Of a stretch of 64,000 nt of DNA, positions 53,445 to 62,414 are shown piece after piece. The notes below the pieces were generated by a model that worked only from the letters and a program-made list of their open reading frames with translations, did no database searches and was not told the DNA's origin. Position numbers and translations under genes: made by a program. Source of the DNA: Natrinema gelatinilyticum (GTDB lineage Archaea > Halobacteriota > Halobacteria > Halobacteriales > Natrialbaceae); assembly GCF_024266705.1 (NCBI RefSeq), contig NZ_CP100757.1, positions 744,001-808,000 on the forward strand, read 5' to 3'. How positions within the stretch are numbered: position 1 is the stretch's first letter; each line of letters begins with the position of its first letter.

Positions 53445-55342
53445 ATGCTCCTGTCCGCCACTCTGCTCGAGGCCAATTCTTTGTGCCCCATTCTCTTAAT
53501 CAGCGTCGACGGATTCTACTCGGAAACATCGATTACCCGTATGGGCGCTGTGGTTCTCCTCGTGCTCCTCGGTCTTTCTGCGTTCTTCTCGTCTTCTGAA
53601 ATCGCGTTGTTCTCGCTCGCCAAGCATCGTATCGACGCCCTTATCGAGCAGGGAACGCCCGGTGCGGAAACGGTTGCAGACCTCAAATCGAACCCGCACC
53701 GGCTGCTCGTGACGATCCTCGTCGGGAACAATCTTGTCAACATTGCGATGTCCTCAATTTCGACTGCCATCGTCAGCTTCTATTTCGATCCTGGGTCCGC
53801 AGTGCTCATCTCGACGTTCGGTATTACGGCGATCGTCCTCCTCTTCGGTGAAAGCGTCCCGAAATCGTACGCCGTCGAGAACACGGAGTCGTGGTCGTTA
53901 CGGATCGCCCGGCCGCTCAAACTCTCTGAGTATCTGTTGTTCCCACTGGTCATCGTCTTCGATTACCTCACACGGCTCGTCAATCGCGTAACGGGCGGAC
54001 GGACAGCGATCGAGGACTCGTACGTGACACGCGACGAAATCCAGGAGATGATCCGGACGGGTGAACGCGAAGGCGTCATCGACGAAGACGAACGGGAGAT
54101 GTTCCAGCGCATCTTCCGATTCCGAAACACGATCGCCAAAGAGGTGATGACGCCGCGATTGGACATCGTCGGCATCAACAAAGAGGCACCGCTCAACGAC
54201 GCAATCACTCACTGTCTCGAAAGCGAGCACCGACGTCTCCCGGTGTATGCTGGTTCCTTGGGTGACATCCTCCCATGACTGCAGTCATTGGCTTCCCACG
54301 CCGTACCGCACCGCGCTGGATTGGGTGTTTGCAGGTTTGCGGGCCACCGTCGCGGGCGGGGTTGGAATCCCCGCCCGCGACCCATGTAGCGAGGGATGGG
54401 CCGCTGGCGGTGCCACGCCGCCGGTACTCCTATCCTCGCCCCGTTCGGATCCGACGTTTTGGTTCCGCCGGAACCAAAACGGGGCGTCAGCGGACTCGGA
54501 GTTACTTGTCTCGCGTATTGAAGCCCGACGCTTGGTTTTTGTTCCCACGAAGGGCACGTCCCGTTTCCGGGATGGGCGGACACTCGAACCGCCAGTTTCG
54601 GGCCATCGGTTGCCGAAGGGGTCGTACCCTTCAGACCGACACGACAAGCGACGCGGGCAACGCTCAAAAGCGTTGCCCGCAGGATGTGTACGGTGCGTAT
54701 CCCACGACTGAAGTCGTGGGTTTTGCGCCTGTTCAGCACTATAACATCGTCGGAACTGCTGATATTCACGAGCTCATCGCAGCCTACCGGGATGGCAGTG
54801 CCGAGGACACGCCTCTTAGCGATCTGGAACTCTTGAACCCCCCTCACCATGTCCCGGAAAGTAAACGTGTGGACGAACTGCTCAGCGAGATGCAGGCTTC
54901 GCGAACCCGGATGGCAGTCGTTATCGACGAATTCGGGACGACAGAGGGACTCGTGACGGTAGAGGACCTTGCCGAGGAGATTGTCGGAGAAATTCTCGAA
55001 GGGACGGAGGATGCACCGATAACACAGCTTAACAAGACGACAGCACTTGTTCGCGGTGACGTAGATATCGCCACTGTAAACGAGCGACTCGGTCTGAACC
55101 TTCCGGACGGTGAGGAGTTCGAGACGATTGTAGGCCTCTTGTTCAACCGGGCTGGACGGCTTGTTGAGCAGGGAGAAACGTTCGATGTTGACGACGTACA
55201 ACTGCGGGCTGAGACGATCGACCAGACCCGAATTAAACAGGTTCGAATCCGCACCGACCACACCGACCAATCGAAGGCTCCCTCAGAGTCAGCTGTCGAG
55301 GCAGAGAGTCCAGACTCGAATGAAATTCCCGCTGGTGAGTAA
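53445..55342 (+). pseudogene. CNNM/CorC-type membrane protein gene split by a 470-bp insertion
   Basis: Part 1 (53445-54260) has the DUF21/CNNM membrane domain: LSAFFSSSEIALFSLAKHRI, LVTILVGNNLVNIAMSSIST and LFGESVPKSYAVENTE. The first CBS motif follows: FRFRNTIAKEVMTPRLDIVG to RRLPVYAGSL. Part 2 (from about 54734) continues HYNIVGTADIHELIAAYRDG, MAVVIDEFGTTEGLVTVEDL (second CBS) and the C-terminal CorC_HlyC domain (IATVNERLGLNLPDGEEFET). Removing 54262-54731 joins the frames. The intact protein would be a Mg2+/Co2+-related transporter or regulator. Two truncated proteins or none are expected now. Confidence 0.85.
54262..54731. mobile_element. PATE/MITE-like element B inside the CNNM gene
   Basis: It starts GTGACATCCTCC and a 14-nt palindrome (ATGACTGCAGTCAT, 54275-54288) followed by GGCTTCCC. 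It ends with CCCACGAC TGAA GTCGTGGG (54701-54720) and TTTTGCGCC. The start is shared with element A. The interior holds an imperfect GGTTCCGCCGGAACC palindrome and no transposase. A frame crossing it is open by chance. The exact 3' boundary is within a few bases; 54731 is chosen because it restores the host frame. Confidence 0.6.
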
Positions 55343-55352
55343 GACAGGACAG

Positions 55353-55943
55353 ATGTTTCTTCCCACTACCAGTCTGGATTCGCTGTATTCCTCCGTATTT
55401 ACGTCCCTGTCCAGTGATTTCACAACCGGAATTCTCGAGTACGGTCAGACAGTGGTTGATAGCGCGACTGGCTGGCCCGGTCTGGGAATCATCTTTGTCT
55501 ACTCGTTTTTGATCGCATTCGTGCTTCCTGGCCCGAGTGAGGTCGTACTTGCTGCTCCCCTTAATCTCGGGATTCCTCTTTGGGGACATCTTGGACTCAT
55601 TATGAGCATCAGTGCGGCGGGAAAAGCCGTTGGTAGTCTGGTGGCCTTCCATCTCGGACAGGAGGCAAAAAAGGCTGGCCCGATCGTTCGGTGGTTACGT
55701 CAGTCTCGGTTTGATGTCGTCGAATGGTCCGAACGACGGACCGTTTCGCTCGCTCGACAATATGGATACAGTGGATTGGCTCTTGCCCTGTGTGTCCCGT
55801 TTTTCCCGGATACGATTTCGATCTATGCGTTCGCCATACTCGAAGAGGACTATTTGAAGTTTGCAATTGCCACGTTTGTGGGGAGCTTGGGGCGACTCGT
55901 CGTGACGCTCTCCCTCTTTGGTGGTGCAATCACCGTCCTGTGA
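55353..55943 (+). CDS. DedA/VTT-family membrane protein
   Basis: 196 residues from the ATG at 55353, or 207 from an in-frame ATG at 55320 that would overlap the CNNM gene. About five hydrophobic helices. VTT-domain features are FVLPGPSEVVLAAPLNLG, ISAAGKAVGSLVAFHLG and YSGLALALCVPFFPDTISIY, the last matching the conserved R/G..PxxPD/N loop. These proteins are lipid scramblases or transporters linked to membrane homeostasis. Directly downstream of the CNNM-type gene and probably once its operon partner. Confidence 0.85.
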   Translation: MFLPTTSLDSLYSSVFTSLSSDFTTGILEYGQTVVDSATGWPGLGIIFVYSFLIAFVLPGPSEVVLAAPLNLGIPLWGHLGLIMSISAAGKAVGSLVAFHLGQEAKKAGPIVRWLRQSRFDVVEWSERRTVSLARQYGYSGLALALCVPFFPDTISIYAFAILEEDYLKFAIATFVGSLGRLVVTLSLFGGAITVL

Positions 55944-56100
55944 AGACGATTCTTGACCAGAGCCACATGGAAGGAATCCTTGCCCCTGATCACCTACCCG
56001 AATGTGTAGTCTGTGGCGACGACCTGAATGATGGAGCGGTAGACGATCGGATCGGGTTGTAGTAGCCGGATTTATACGTCCGACCTCGTAACTAACCCAT

Positions 56101-56979
56101 ATGAGACATATTGGACTCAAGATCCGGATGGCCGTCGTCGGTGCCATCCTTGCGTCGTTCTATCTCGTCGCCATCGCCGCAGCGATGGTGGCGTTCGGCC
56201 AGGGCGTCCTCCCGATCGCAATCGTCGGCAGTCTCCTCCTCGTCGGTGTCCAGTACAAGATCGGGAAGTGGGTCGCCTTACGAAGCGTTGGTGCTGAGGA
56301 CCTCCCCGAGAACCAGTACTCACAGATCCACCAGTTCGTCGAGCAGGTATGCCGCGACAAGAATATGAAGAAGCCATCGCTGAAAATCGCTAACATGGGC
56401 GTGCCGAATGCGTTCGCGGTCGGCCGCCGCGGCAACGGTACCGTCGTCATTTCCCGAGAACTCATCCAGCTGCTCGACCGCAACGAACTCGAGGGTGTCG
56501 TCGCCCACGAGCTCGCACATATTGACAATCGCGACGTCGTCACGATGCAGCTCGGACAGGGCATCGCGTCCATCGTCGCGATCGTTGTCCAGTACATCGT
56601 GCTATTTACGGGCGATAATGATCTCGCGGATTTCTTCCTCGCCATTGTCGTCGGGAATCTCGTACAGTTCCTCGTGATGCTGTTTGTGCTCGCCATCTCC
56701 CGGTACCGCGAATACGTCGCTGACGCCGACGCAAAGGGGGTCATCGGGGGAGGCGAACCACTCGCTCGTGCCCTCGAAAAAATTCATCAGGGGAATCAGC
56801 AGGCCCAACAGTCTCCTCAGCACGATCGCGGCCGAGTTCGAAATGATCGACGCCGCGACGCGAATGTTGACCAGCAAGTAAGCGCGCTCTGTATTTCCAG
56901 CCCCGACCGCGGTTTCCTCCAGAAAATCGTCTCCACACACCCACCGATGGAGAAGCGCATCCAGCGGCTCCGATCGTAG
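56101..56979 (+). CDS. htpX: HtpX-like M48 membrane metalloprotease
   Basis: A 292-residue HtpX-type protease. Two N-terminal helices, SLLLVGVQYKIGKWVALRSV, then MGVPNAFAVGRRGNGTVVIS and the zinc motif VVAHELAHIDNRD (HExxH). Two more helices are followed by the third-ligand region ISRYREYVADADAKGVIGGG (Glu). The end, CISSPDRGFLQKIVSTHPPM, is standard. The stretch QGNQQAQQSPQHDRGRVRND is unlike relatives and might hide two compensating frameshifts. It degrades damaged membrane proteins under stress. Confidence 0.9.
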   Translation: MRHIGLKIRMAVVGAILASFYLVAIAAAMVAFGQGVLPIAIVGSLLLVGVQYKIGKWVALRSVGAEDLPENQYSQIHQFVEQVCRDKNMKKPSLKIANMGVPNAFAVGRRGNGTVVISRELIQLLDRNELEGVVAHELAHIDNRDVVTMQLGQGIASIVAIVVQYIVLFTGDNDLADFFLAIVVGNLVQFLVMLFVLAISRYREYVADADAKGVIGGGEPLARALEKIHQGNQQAQQSPQHDRGRVRNDRRRDANVDQQVSALCISSPDRGFLQKIVSTHPPMEKRIQRLRS

Positions 56980-57216
56980 ATGCCCGGCATCCGCGAACTC
57001 CTTGCGGTCGTCCTCGGCATCCTGTTGGGCATTGTGCTGCTCGCTGCGCCGCGAACGGCCCTCCAGTTATCCGTGCTCGTTGGCCCGAACCGCCGACGCC
57101 GCGGTGACTACGGCACTGACCAACCACTCCCCGATCGGTGGACGTGGATCGCTCGTGGGTTTGGTATTGCATGTCTCGCCATTGCTGCGTTTATCGCCTA
57201 TCAAACGTATTCCTGA
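56980..57216 (+). CDS. Small two-span membrane protein (78 aa)
   Basis: Starts immediately after the htpX stop. An N-terminal helix (LLAVVLGILLGIVLLAAP), an Arg-rich polar loop (GPNRRRRGDYGTDQPLP) and a C-terminal helix (FGIACLAIAAFIAYQTY). The arrangement suggests an HtpX-associated small protein. Family not recognised. Co-transcription with htpX is almost certain given the zero spacing. Confidence 0.75.
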   Translation: MPGIRELLAVVLGILLGIVLLAAPRTALQLSVLVGPNRRRRGDYGTDQPLPDRWTWIARGFGIACLAIAAFIAYQTYS

Positions 57217-57251
57217 TCGCTCTGTCGAAGAGGAGCACCGAGTATCGAGTC

Positions 57252-57378
57252 ATGTACGAGAACGTCTTCATACCGACGGATGGATGTGCGAAAGCGGTCC
57301 ACGCTGCCGAGCATGGTCTCTCATTTGTAGCGTCTCTCGAGGTGACCGTTCGCGTGCTGTGTGCCGTGGAGTACGACG
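57252..57378 (+). pseudogene. 5' fragment of a universal stress protein gene
   Basis: MYENVFIPTDGCAKAVHAAE, then HGLSFVASLEVTVRVLCAVEYDG, the first third of a Usp domain very like domain 2 of the tandem Usp at 52.4 kb. It is cut off by IS-type sequence, and no 3' remainder was found downstream of the element. Confidence 0.7.
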
Positions 57379-57517
57379 GGGCTTGTCCCTGAGGCACTTC
57401 ACAGGCTGTCGAGGCAGATGCCCCGACCTCAAGGGTCGGGGAGGAAGCCAACACTTGGGAATAAGTCCACACCAGAGACAGACCGACTCCCGAATGAATA
57501 AGTAAGTGAAGGCGATA

Positions 57518-58747
57518 ATGTGAAACACAGCGGAGTACCGTCGTTCCGCCGTCATCAAGCTCGACACGCCCGAAGGAGCTGACAAGCACCTCGACGAGAC
57601 TGTCGAGCAGTTCAAACACTGCGCCAACACCGCAAGCGAATGGTGCTGGCATGGCGACGACGGCTACCACGTTACCTCGAAAGCCAAAGCTGAACGCGCT
57701 CTCTACGACCAACTCAAAGACGAGACAGACCTCACCGCAAACCTCGTCCAGAAGGGCATTCGCAGAGCAGTCGAAGCCGTCAAAAGCGGAGTCGAACGAC
57801 TCAAACGAAGTGAGAAAACGTCACAACCTCACTTCTCGTCAGATAGTGCGGTGTACGACAAGCGAAGCGCGACATTCCACCGCGACCACGTATCCCTATC
57901 CACCGTAGACGGGCGCGTTGAGTGCGACTACATCCTTCCCGACGACTCGGAGACACCACCGGCCAAGTACGTCTCTGACGAGGACTTCGAGTTTCGGATG
58001 GCCCACTTGCAGTACCGTGACGGCGACTGGTACCTCCACACTTCGATGCGAAAAGTCGAAGAAGACGAGGCGTCGTCTGAATCCGAGTCCAAGCACAGAA
58101 CAGTCCTTGGTGTGGATTTGGGCGTCAACAACCTCGCAGTCGCTTCAACAGGGCAATTCTGGTCGGCAGACGAGTTCAACCACTGGCGTCGAGAGTACGA
58201 AAACCGACGTGGCTCACTCCAACGGTGTGGCTCTCGTCACGCCCACGAGAACATCGAAATCGTCGGTCGAAAAGAGTACGGTCGCTTCGAGATACACCTG
58301 CATACGGTAGCAAACGAAATTATCGAGGAGGCCGTCGAAAACAATTGTTCGCACATCGTATTCGAGGACTTGACATACATCCGCAAGAACATTCCTGAAG
58401 CGACGTGGCAACACGTCTGGGCGTTCCGACGCCTCTACGAGTACGTTGAGTACAAGGCTGAGGAACACGGTGTCAAGGTTGTGCAGGTTGACCCGCGTAA
58501 CACGTCAAAGCGTTGCTCGAGGTGTGGGTTTACCCACGACGACAATCGGTCGGGAGAGACCTTTGGGTGTCAGAAATGCGGGTACGAGAACCATGCCGAC
58601 TACAACGCATCAAAGAATATCGGATTGCAGTATCTCCGTCGCAGGCAAAATGCAGGCGATGGAGGCGCACCTGTAGACGTGCGCCTGAATCGCGGGACGC
58701 TGAACGTAAGCGGGGAGTACGTGCCCCCTGCCTCGACTCAGGCATAG
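57518..58747 (+). pseudogene. tnpB: tnpB with an in-frame stop at codon 2
   Basis: The frame reads ATG TGA AAC ACA GCG GAG TAC (57518-57538) and is then open to 58747, giving EYRRSAVIKLDTPEGADKHL and the rest. Homologues start M-x-N-T-x-E-Y, so only codon 2 seems hit. The nuclease part is intact: VLGVDLGVNNLAVAS (Asp), HIVFEDLTYIRKNIPE (Glu), four-Cys zinc finger CSRCGFTHDDNR..CQKCGYENHADYNASKNIG (in part; last Asp). The only later start is a GTG at 57851, which would omit the N-terminal third. A guide (omega) RNA is expected from the 3' part. RNA-guided DNA cutting is therefore possible only if translation bypasses the TGA. Confidence 0.78.
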
Positions 58748-58797
58748 AACGGGAGTCCACGCGAAAGCCTCGGGGCTTGACCCCGAGGCAGTTTACA
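58640..58797 (+). ncRNA. Possible omega RNA (reRNA) region at tnpB 3' end
   Basis: In IS200/IS605 systems the guide RNA comes from the tnpB 3' end and right end. Here the segment has stems GGCGCACC..GTGCGCC (about 58663-58686) and the end hairpin at 58767-58789. The location is from family knowledge; transcription is inferred. Confidence 0.38.
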
Positions 58798-58972
58798 CCC
58801 CCGGTTTCCATGCGTGAGAGGGTGTAGGGTTGCCGAGAAGGATCGTACAGGAGAAATATTTGATTTATTGTATGTACATGAATACAGAATGTACAATTCT
58901 TCTTACTTACTTAGTAGCATATATATGGCGCAAGTTTTACCTCATCTTGTCTTGATTGTCTTTTCGGACGAC

Positions 58973-60265
58973 ATGAAAAAGATAACGAAACGGCGCCAGT
59001 TCCTGAAAGGATTTGCAGCGACGACTGTCGGCATTGCAGCCACGACACCTGCAAGCGGTACTGATCAACAGACAACCTATCTCATTACCAGTAACGGAGA
59101 GGACGCTTCACATCGAATCGAGCGAGCGGGATACACGATTCGGAACGAAATCCCAGCCGCAAACGTTCAGATTGTTACGGGTCCAGCGAACACAGCAGAT
59201 GATCTTCAGGCTGTCACTGGTGTCCAAGATGCCGTGTCGGATGTCGCCTACAAAATAGGCGGTTCGACTATCGAAGCCCCCGACACAACCGATGCTAAAT
59301 ACACTGATCGTCAGTGGGACAAACAGATCACCGATGCGTTTGACGCACACACAACCTCGACTGGGAAAGGGACACGTATCGCTATCATGGATACGGGAAT
59401 CGATGCTGTTCATCCTGACCTCGAAGACAATGTGAATACCGATCTGGGACGGTCGTTCATCGACGGCGAAGTTGGCACAGATACGAGACCAGTTCATCCA
59501 CACGGCACGCACGTCGCAGGAATTGCTGGCGGAACCGGCGACCAAGGCATCACGGGCATGGCTCCCGACACAGAGCTCGTTCCGCTCCGCGTCTTCCCGA
59601 AAGAGGGGCCGCTCCTCGAGAAGATGAGTGACTGCTTGCTCGCGCTCGATTATGCCGCCAGTATTGGTGCCGATGCGGTAAATATCAGTCTCGGTTGGAG
59701 TCCACGCCCGCCTGAGGAAAATCAGATATCGCGTGACGTTCGGCGTGTAGTCGCCAAACGCGTCGTCCAAAGCGCTCTGGAACGCGGCACGATAGTCGTT
59801 GTGTCAGCAGGCAATTCGAACTTCGATCTTCAGCATGGCGGCTATCGGACTATGTGGACCAGCCTGCCGAACACGTTCTCGGTGAGTGCAACCGGTCCAG
59901 ATGACGAACTGTCGTTCTACTCGAACTACGGTACGAGTGATATCGACGTGGCCGCGCCCGGCGGTGGCTACGGAACAGTGGAGAAAACTCTCTCATCGGA
60001 AACCGAGTGGCCATTCCCAACGAACCTCGTGTTCTCGAGTATCCCCAATAACTCGTATGCGTACTACCAAGGGACGTCGATGGCTGCTCCCCAAGTGACC
60101 GGACTCGTTGGACTTATCAAGGATAAGGATCTTGCTCCAGACCTCAACACCTACCAAGTCGAAGAGACGATCAAGCAGAATGCAGAGATAAGTCCCGGTC
60201 AGGGTGACCCTGAATTCGGAGCAGGCAGAATCAATGCTCTAAAGACAGTCAGATCACTCACATGA
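58973..60265 (+). CDS. Tat-exported subtilisin-like protease (S8, halolysin type)
   Basis: 430 residues from the ATG at 58973. The first residues, KKITKRRQFLKGFAATTVG, give a Tat signal (RRQFLKG) and cleavage is likely after about residue 29. A propeptide of about 75 residues follows. The catalytic triad is complete: IAIMDTGIDAVHPDL (Asp140), HPHGTHVAGIAGG (His177), oxyanion Asn in VVSAGNSN (281) and YQGTSMAAPQVTG (Ser369). It lacks the C-terminal extension of larger halolysins. Secreted protease for nutrition or processing. The upstream AT-rich stretch (TATTTGATTTATTG) probably carries the promoter. Confidence 0.92.
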   Translation: MKKITKRRQFLKGFAATTVGIAATTPASGTDQQTTYLITSNGEDASHRIERAGYTIRNEIPAANVQIVTGPANTADDLQAVTGVQDAVSDVAYKIGGSTIEAPDTTDAKYTDRQWDKQITDAFDAHTTSTGKGTRIAIMDTGIDAVHPDLEDNVNTDLGRSFIDGEVGTDTRPVHPHGTHVAGIAGGTGDQGITGMAPDTELVPLRVFPKEGPLLEKMSDCLLALDYAASIGADAVNISLGWSPRPPEENQISRDVRRVVAKRVVQSALERGTIVVVSAGNSNFDLQHGGYRTMWTSLPNTFSVSATGPDDELSFYSNYGTSDIDVAAPGGGYGTVEKTLSSETEWPFPTNLVFSSIPNNSYAYYQGTSMAAPQVTGLVGLIKDKDLAPDLNTYQVEETIKQNAEISPGQGDPEFGAGRINALKTVRSLT

Positions 60266-60332
60266 TGCCGACTTAGGCCGGTATTCTCGCGCCTCAGCGT
60301 CGGGAGGGCGTCAATCCACCTCTTCTGCAATC

Positions 60333-61055
60333 TCACACGGCGACGCCGACGATCCATCGCCACCGCTGTTCGACGGTCCCGTCGAGTGAGTCGAGCAGTT
60401 CACGCGCCTTCGCAACGCGTTCCTCGACTGGGAGCTTCGGGTAGAGACGCGCTGCCATCGCCGGAATGGCGTGGAAGCGCCGGACTGACTCGGCCGTCGT
60501 CGCAAACCGCCAGGTACCGGCGGTGACGGCAAACTCGTCTTCGAAGGCCGTCTCGACGTCCTCGACTCCTGTGGGTGACCGGGACTCTCGGGCGAGCCCA
60601 TCGAAGATGTCCGTTCCGTCAGTGTTGGTCCAGCCGAGCGGTGCGACGGCGCCGACGACCCCGTCCGAACGCACGACTCGGGCGGCCTCTCGCGTGGCGA
60701 TCGCTGGATCGGGAACGAGAAAGAGCGACGCGGTAAACGCAACCCCGTCGAAGGACCCATCGACGAACGGCAGGTGATCGAAGTCAGCCTCGACCCGCGG
60801 CGCGGACTCGACTTCTCGTAGCATCTCGCGGCTGAAGTCCAGCGCGACTGTCCATCGTGATCGCTCGGCGAAAATATTCGTACTCACACCCGTCCCGGAA
60901 CCGGCATCGAGGACGGAGTCGAACGGCCCGTTCGCTCGAGCCGACATCTCGGCGGCCAGAAGCCGCGCGAGTGCGGTGAAACGGCCGGTTCGTCGCTCGT
61001 AAGCAGCGTATGCGGAGACACTGTCCTCGAAGTTCGTCCGGACGATGGATTTCAT
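60333..61055 (-). CDS. Class I SAM-dependent methyltransferase
   Basis: A 240-residue Rossmann-like methyltransferase. The SAM motif I is SVLDAGSGTGVSTNIFAER, with acidic ALDFSREML at the second strand, DFDHLPFVDGSFDGVAF and PDPAIATREAARVVRSDGV in motif-IV region. No accessory domain is present. The substrate is unknown. It ends convergent with the subtilisin gene. Confidence 0.88.
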   Translation of the reverse strand: MKSIVRTNFEDSVSAYAAYERRTGRFTALARLLAAEMSARANGPFDSVLDAGSGTGVSTNIFAERSRWTVALDFSREMLREVESAPRVEADFDHLPFVDGSFDGVAFTASLFLVPDPAIATREAARVVRSDGVVGAVAPLGWTNTDGTDIFDGLARESRSPTGVEDVETAFEDEFAVTAGTWRFATTAESVRRFHAIPAMAARLYPKLPVEERVAKARELLDSLDGTVEQRWRWIVGVAV

Positions 61056-61202
61056 ACTCCTCGGAACGGGCGGCGACGAAATATGCGTTCTCCTCGGTCT
61101 GGCGCCGTCATTCGACGTACCGTCCGTCGATCGGTCGATCTCACGTAGGTTCGAATTCCGTCCACATGCGCGTCGACGACACCAAATTGCATCGATGGTC
61201 TA

Positions 61203-62414
61203 TCAGAGGGTGAACAGGCCCGTCGCGTACATGAATACCAGTCCGATCGCGAATCCCATCATGTTCGGTGCGGATCGTATCGAGCCCGTCCGACGCACGA
61301 TATCACCGATATCGAAGACGACTTGCAACAGTGCCCCGACCCCGATGGCGAGAAACAGCGTGTTCAACAGCGGCGATTGCGTCGAAACGCCGATCCAGCC
61401 GCCGAGGATGGCGGGTGCGCCCGCGAGCAGGCCGAACGCCACGAAATGCACGAGCGACGGACGGTTCCCGTCGGCAAGGGGGGCGATGATAACCGGACCT
61501 TCGGTGACGTTGTGTATCATGAACCCGATGATGAGAAACATCCCGAGTGAGGTGCGTCCGGTTGCGAACGCAGCGCCGATTGCGAGCCCCTCTGCGAGAT
61601 TGTGGAGGCCGATCCCGAGCGCAGCGGAATATGCGAGCGACAGTCGGGACTCCCCTTCGTCATCGGTCAGCCAGTCCATCACTGCCTGAAGCAGCAACCA
61701 CGCCCCCGAGATGCCGAGCACCACGAGAAGCGGTCCGGAGTACCCCGACGGAACTGACTGTGCGGTCTCGAACGCTTCGAACCCGCCGTCGAAGATGAGA
61801 TAGCCGAGGACGCCCGCGGAGAACGCGAGCATCGCGTTGAGCCACTTCTTGCTCATCGTCTGCATGAAGGGGAACCACATGATGCCGAGCGCGATCGGAA
61901 CGATCCCGATGAGGAATCCGATGACGGTGAGGGTCCAGACGACTTGCCCGGTCAACCCGGGTGAGGAATTCGCGGCCACGATGGTCGTACTGAACGTCGC
62001 TCCGTTATCTGCGATGACCGTCACGCTGTAGTCGTATTCCTCCATCCACGAGTACGGAATTTCTATCGTGGCACTTTCCAGCGGCTCGAGCGTCCGATCT
62101 CCGCCAGCCCCGGTCATTTCGAATTGCCAGTTCGCGTCGTCGACGTGGACCTGCGAGATCGTAACGGGTTCGGGGGCGTTGTTCGTGACGTGGAGACGAA
62201 TCGTATCGTCGTTCGGAAGGGTCGTGTAATCTATCGACACGTCGGGCAACGGTTCGCCACCGTCCACTCCGGCGAGTGGCGTCGTCGCCACGAACCCACC
62301 GACGACGAGCCCTAACAGGAGTATCGGAACGACGCCGATCACCCATCGTGGGAGGCCGAAGGGCCGGTTCGGTGACTGTGTGACGCCGCCGTCCGATTTC
62401 GGATCGGTCGTCAT
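61203..62414 (-). CDS. ZIP-family metal transporter with added extracellular domain
   Basis: A 403-residue protein. After a signal anchor (WVIGVVPILLLGLVVGGFVA, residues 25-44) comes a beta-rich domain of about 110 residues (VSIDYTTLPNDDTIRLHVTN to VTVIADNGATFSTTIV) that should face outside. Eight membrane helices follow, with the ZIP metal-binding helices ALGIGLHNLAEGLAIGAA (H-N-x-x-E) and GFMIHNVTEGPVIIAPLAD (H-N-x-x-E). It probably takes up Zn2+, Fe2+ or Mn2+. Its ATG lies directly before the stop of the upstream multicopper oxidase, so the two are coupled. Confidence 0.9.
   Translation of the reverse strand: MTTDPKSDGGVTQSPNRPFGLPRWVIGVVPILLLGLVVGGFVATTPLAGVDGGEPLPDVSIDYTTLPNDDTIRLHVTNNAPEPVTISQVHVDDANWQFEMTGAGGDRTLEPLESATIEIPYSWMEEYDYSVTVIADNGATFSTTIVAANSSPGLTGQVVWTLTVIGFLIGIVPIALGIMWFPFMQTMSKKWLNAMLAFSAGVLGYLIFDGGFEAFETAQSVPSGYSGPLLVVLGISGAWLLLQAVMDWLTDDEGESRLSLAYSAALGIGLHNLAEGLAIGAAFATGRTSLGMFLIIGFMIHNVTEGPVIIAPLADGNRPSLVHFVAFGLLAGAPAILGGWIGVSTQSPLLNTLFLAIGVGALLQVVFDIGDIVRRTGSIRSAPNMMGFAIGLVFMYATGLFTL

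Larger units (their letters stand above)
57379..58797 (+). mobile_element. IS1341-type (IS200/IS605 family, tnpB-only) element
   Basis: The right end shows GCCTCGGGG CTTGA CCCCGAGGC (58767-58789) and AGTTTACAC. The left end shows the hairpin CCCCGACC TCAAG GGTCGGGG (57421-57441) followed by AGGAAGCC. A diverged second copy of the right-end motif (GGGGCTTG..CCTGAGGCACTTCAC, 57379-57402) sits just before the left end. No tnpA is present, so any movement would need help in trans. Confidence 0.65.

Noticed and set aside
54275..54733. Open frame through PATE-like element B joined to the second half of the CNNM gene
   Set aside because: The first 150 residues are element sequence without protein character. 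Only the part after about 54734 is real coding.
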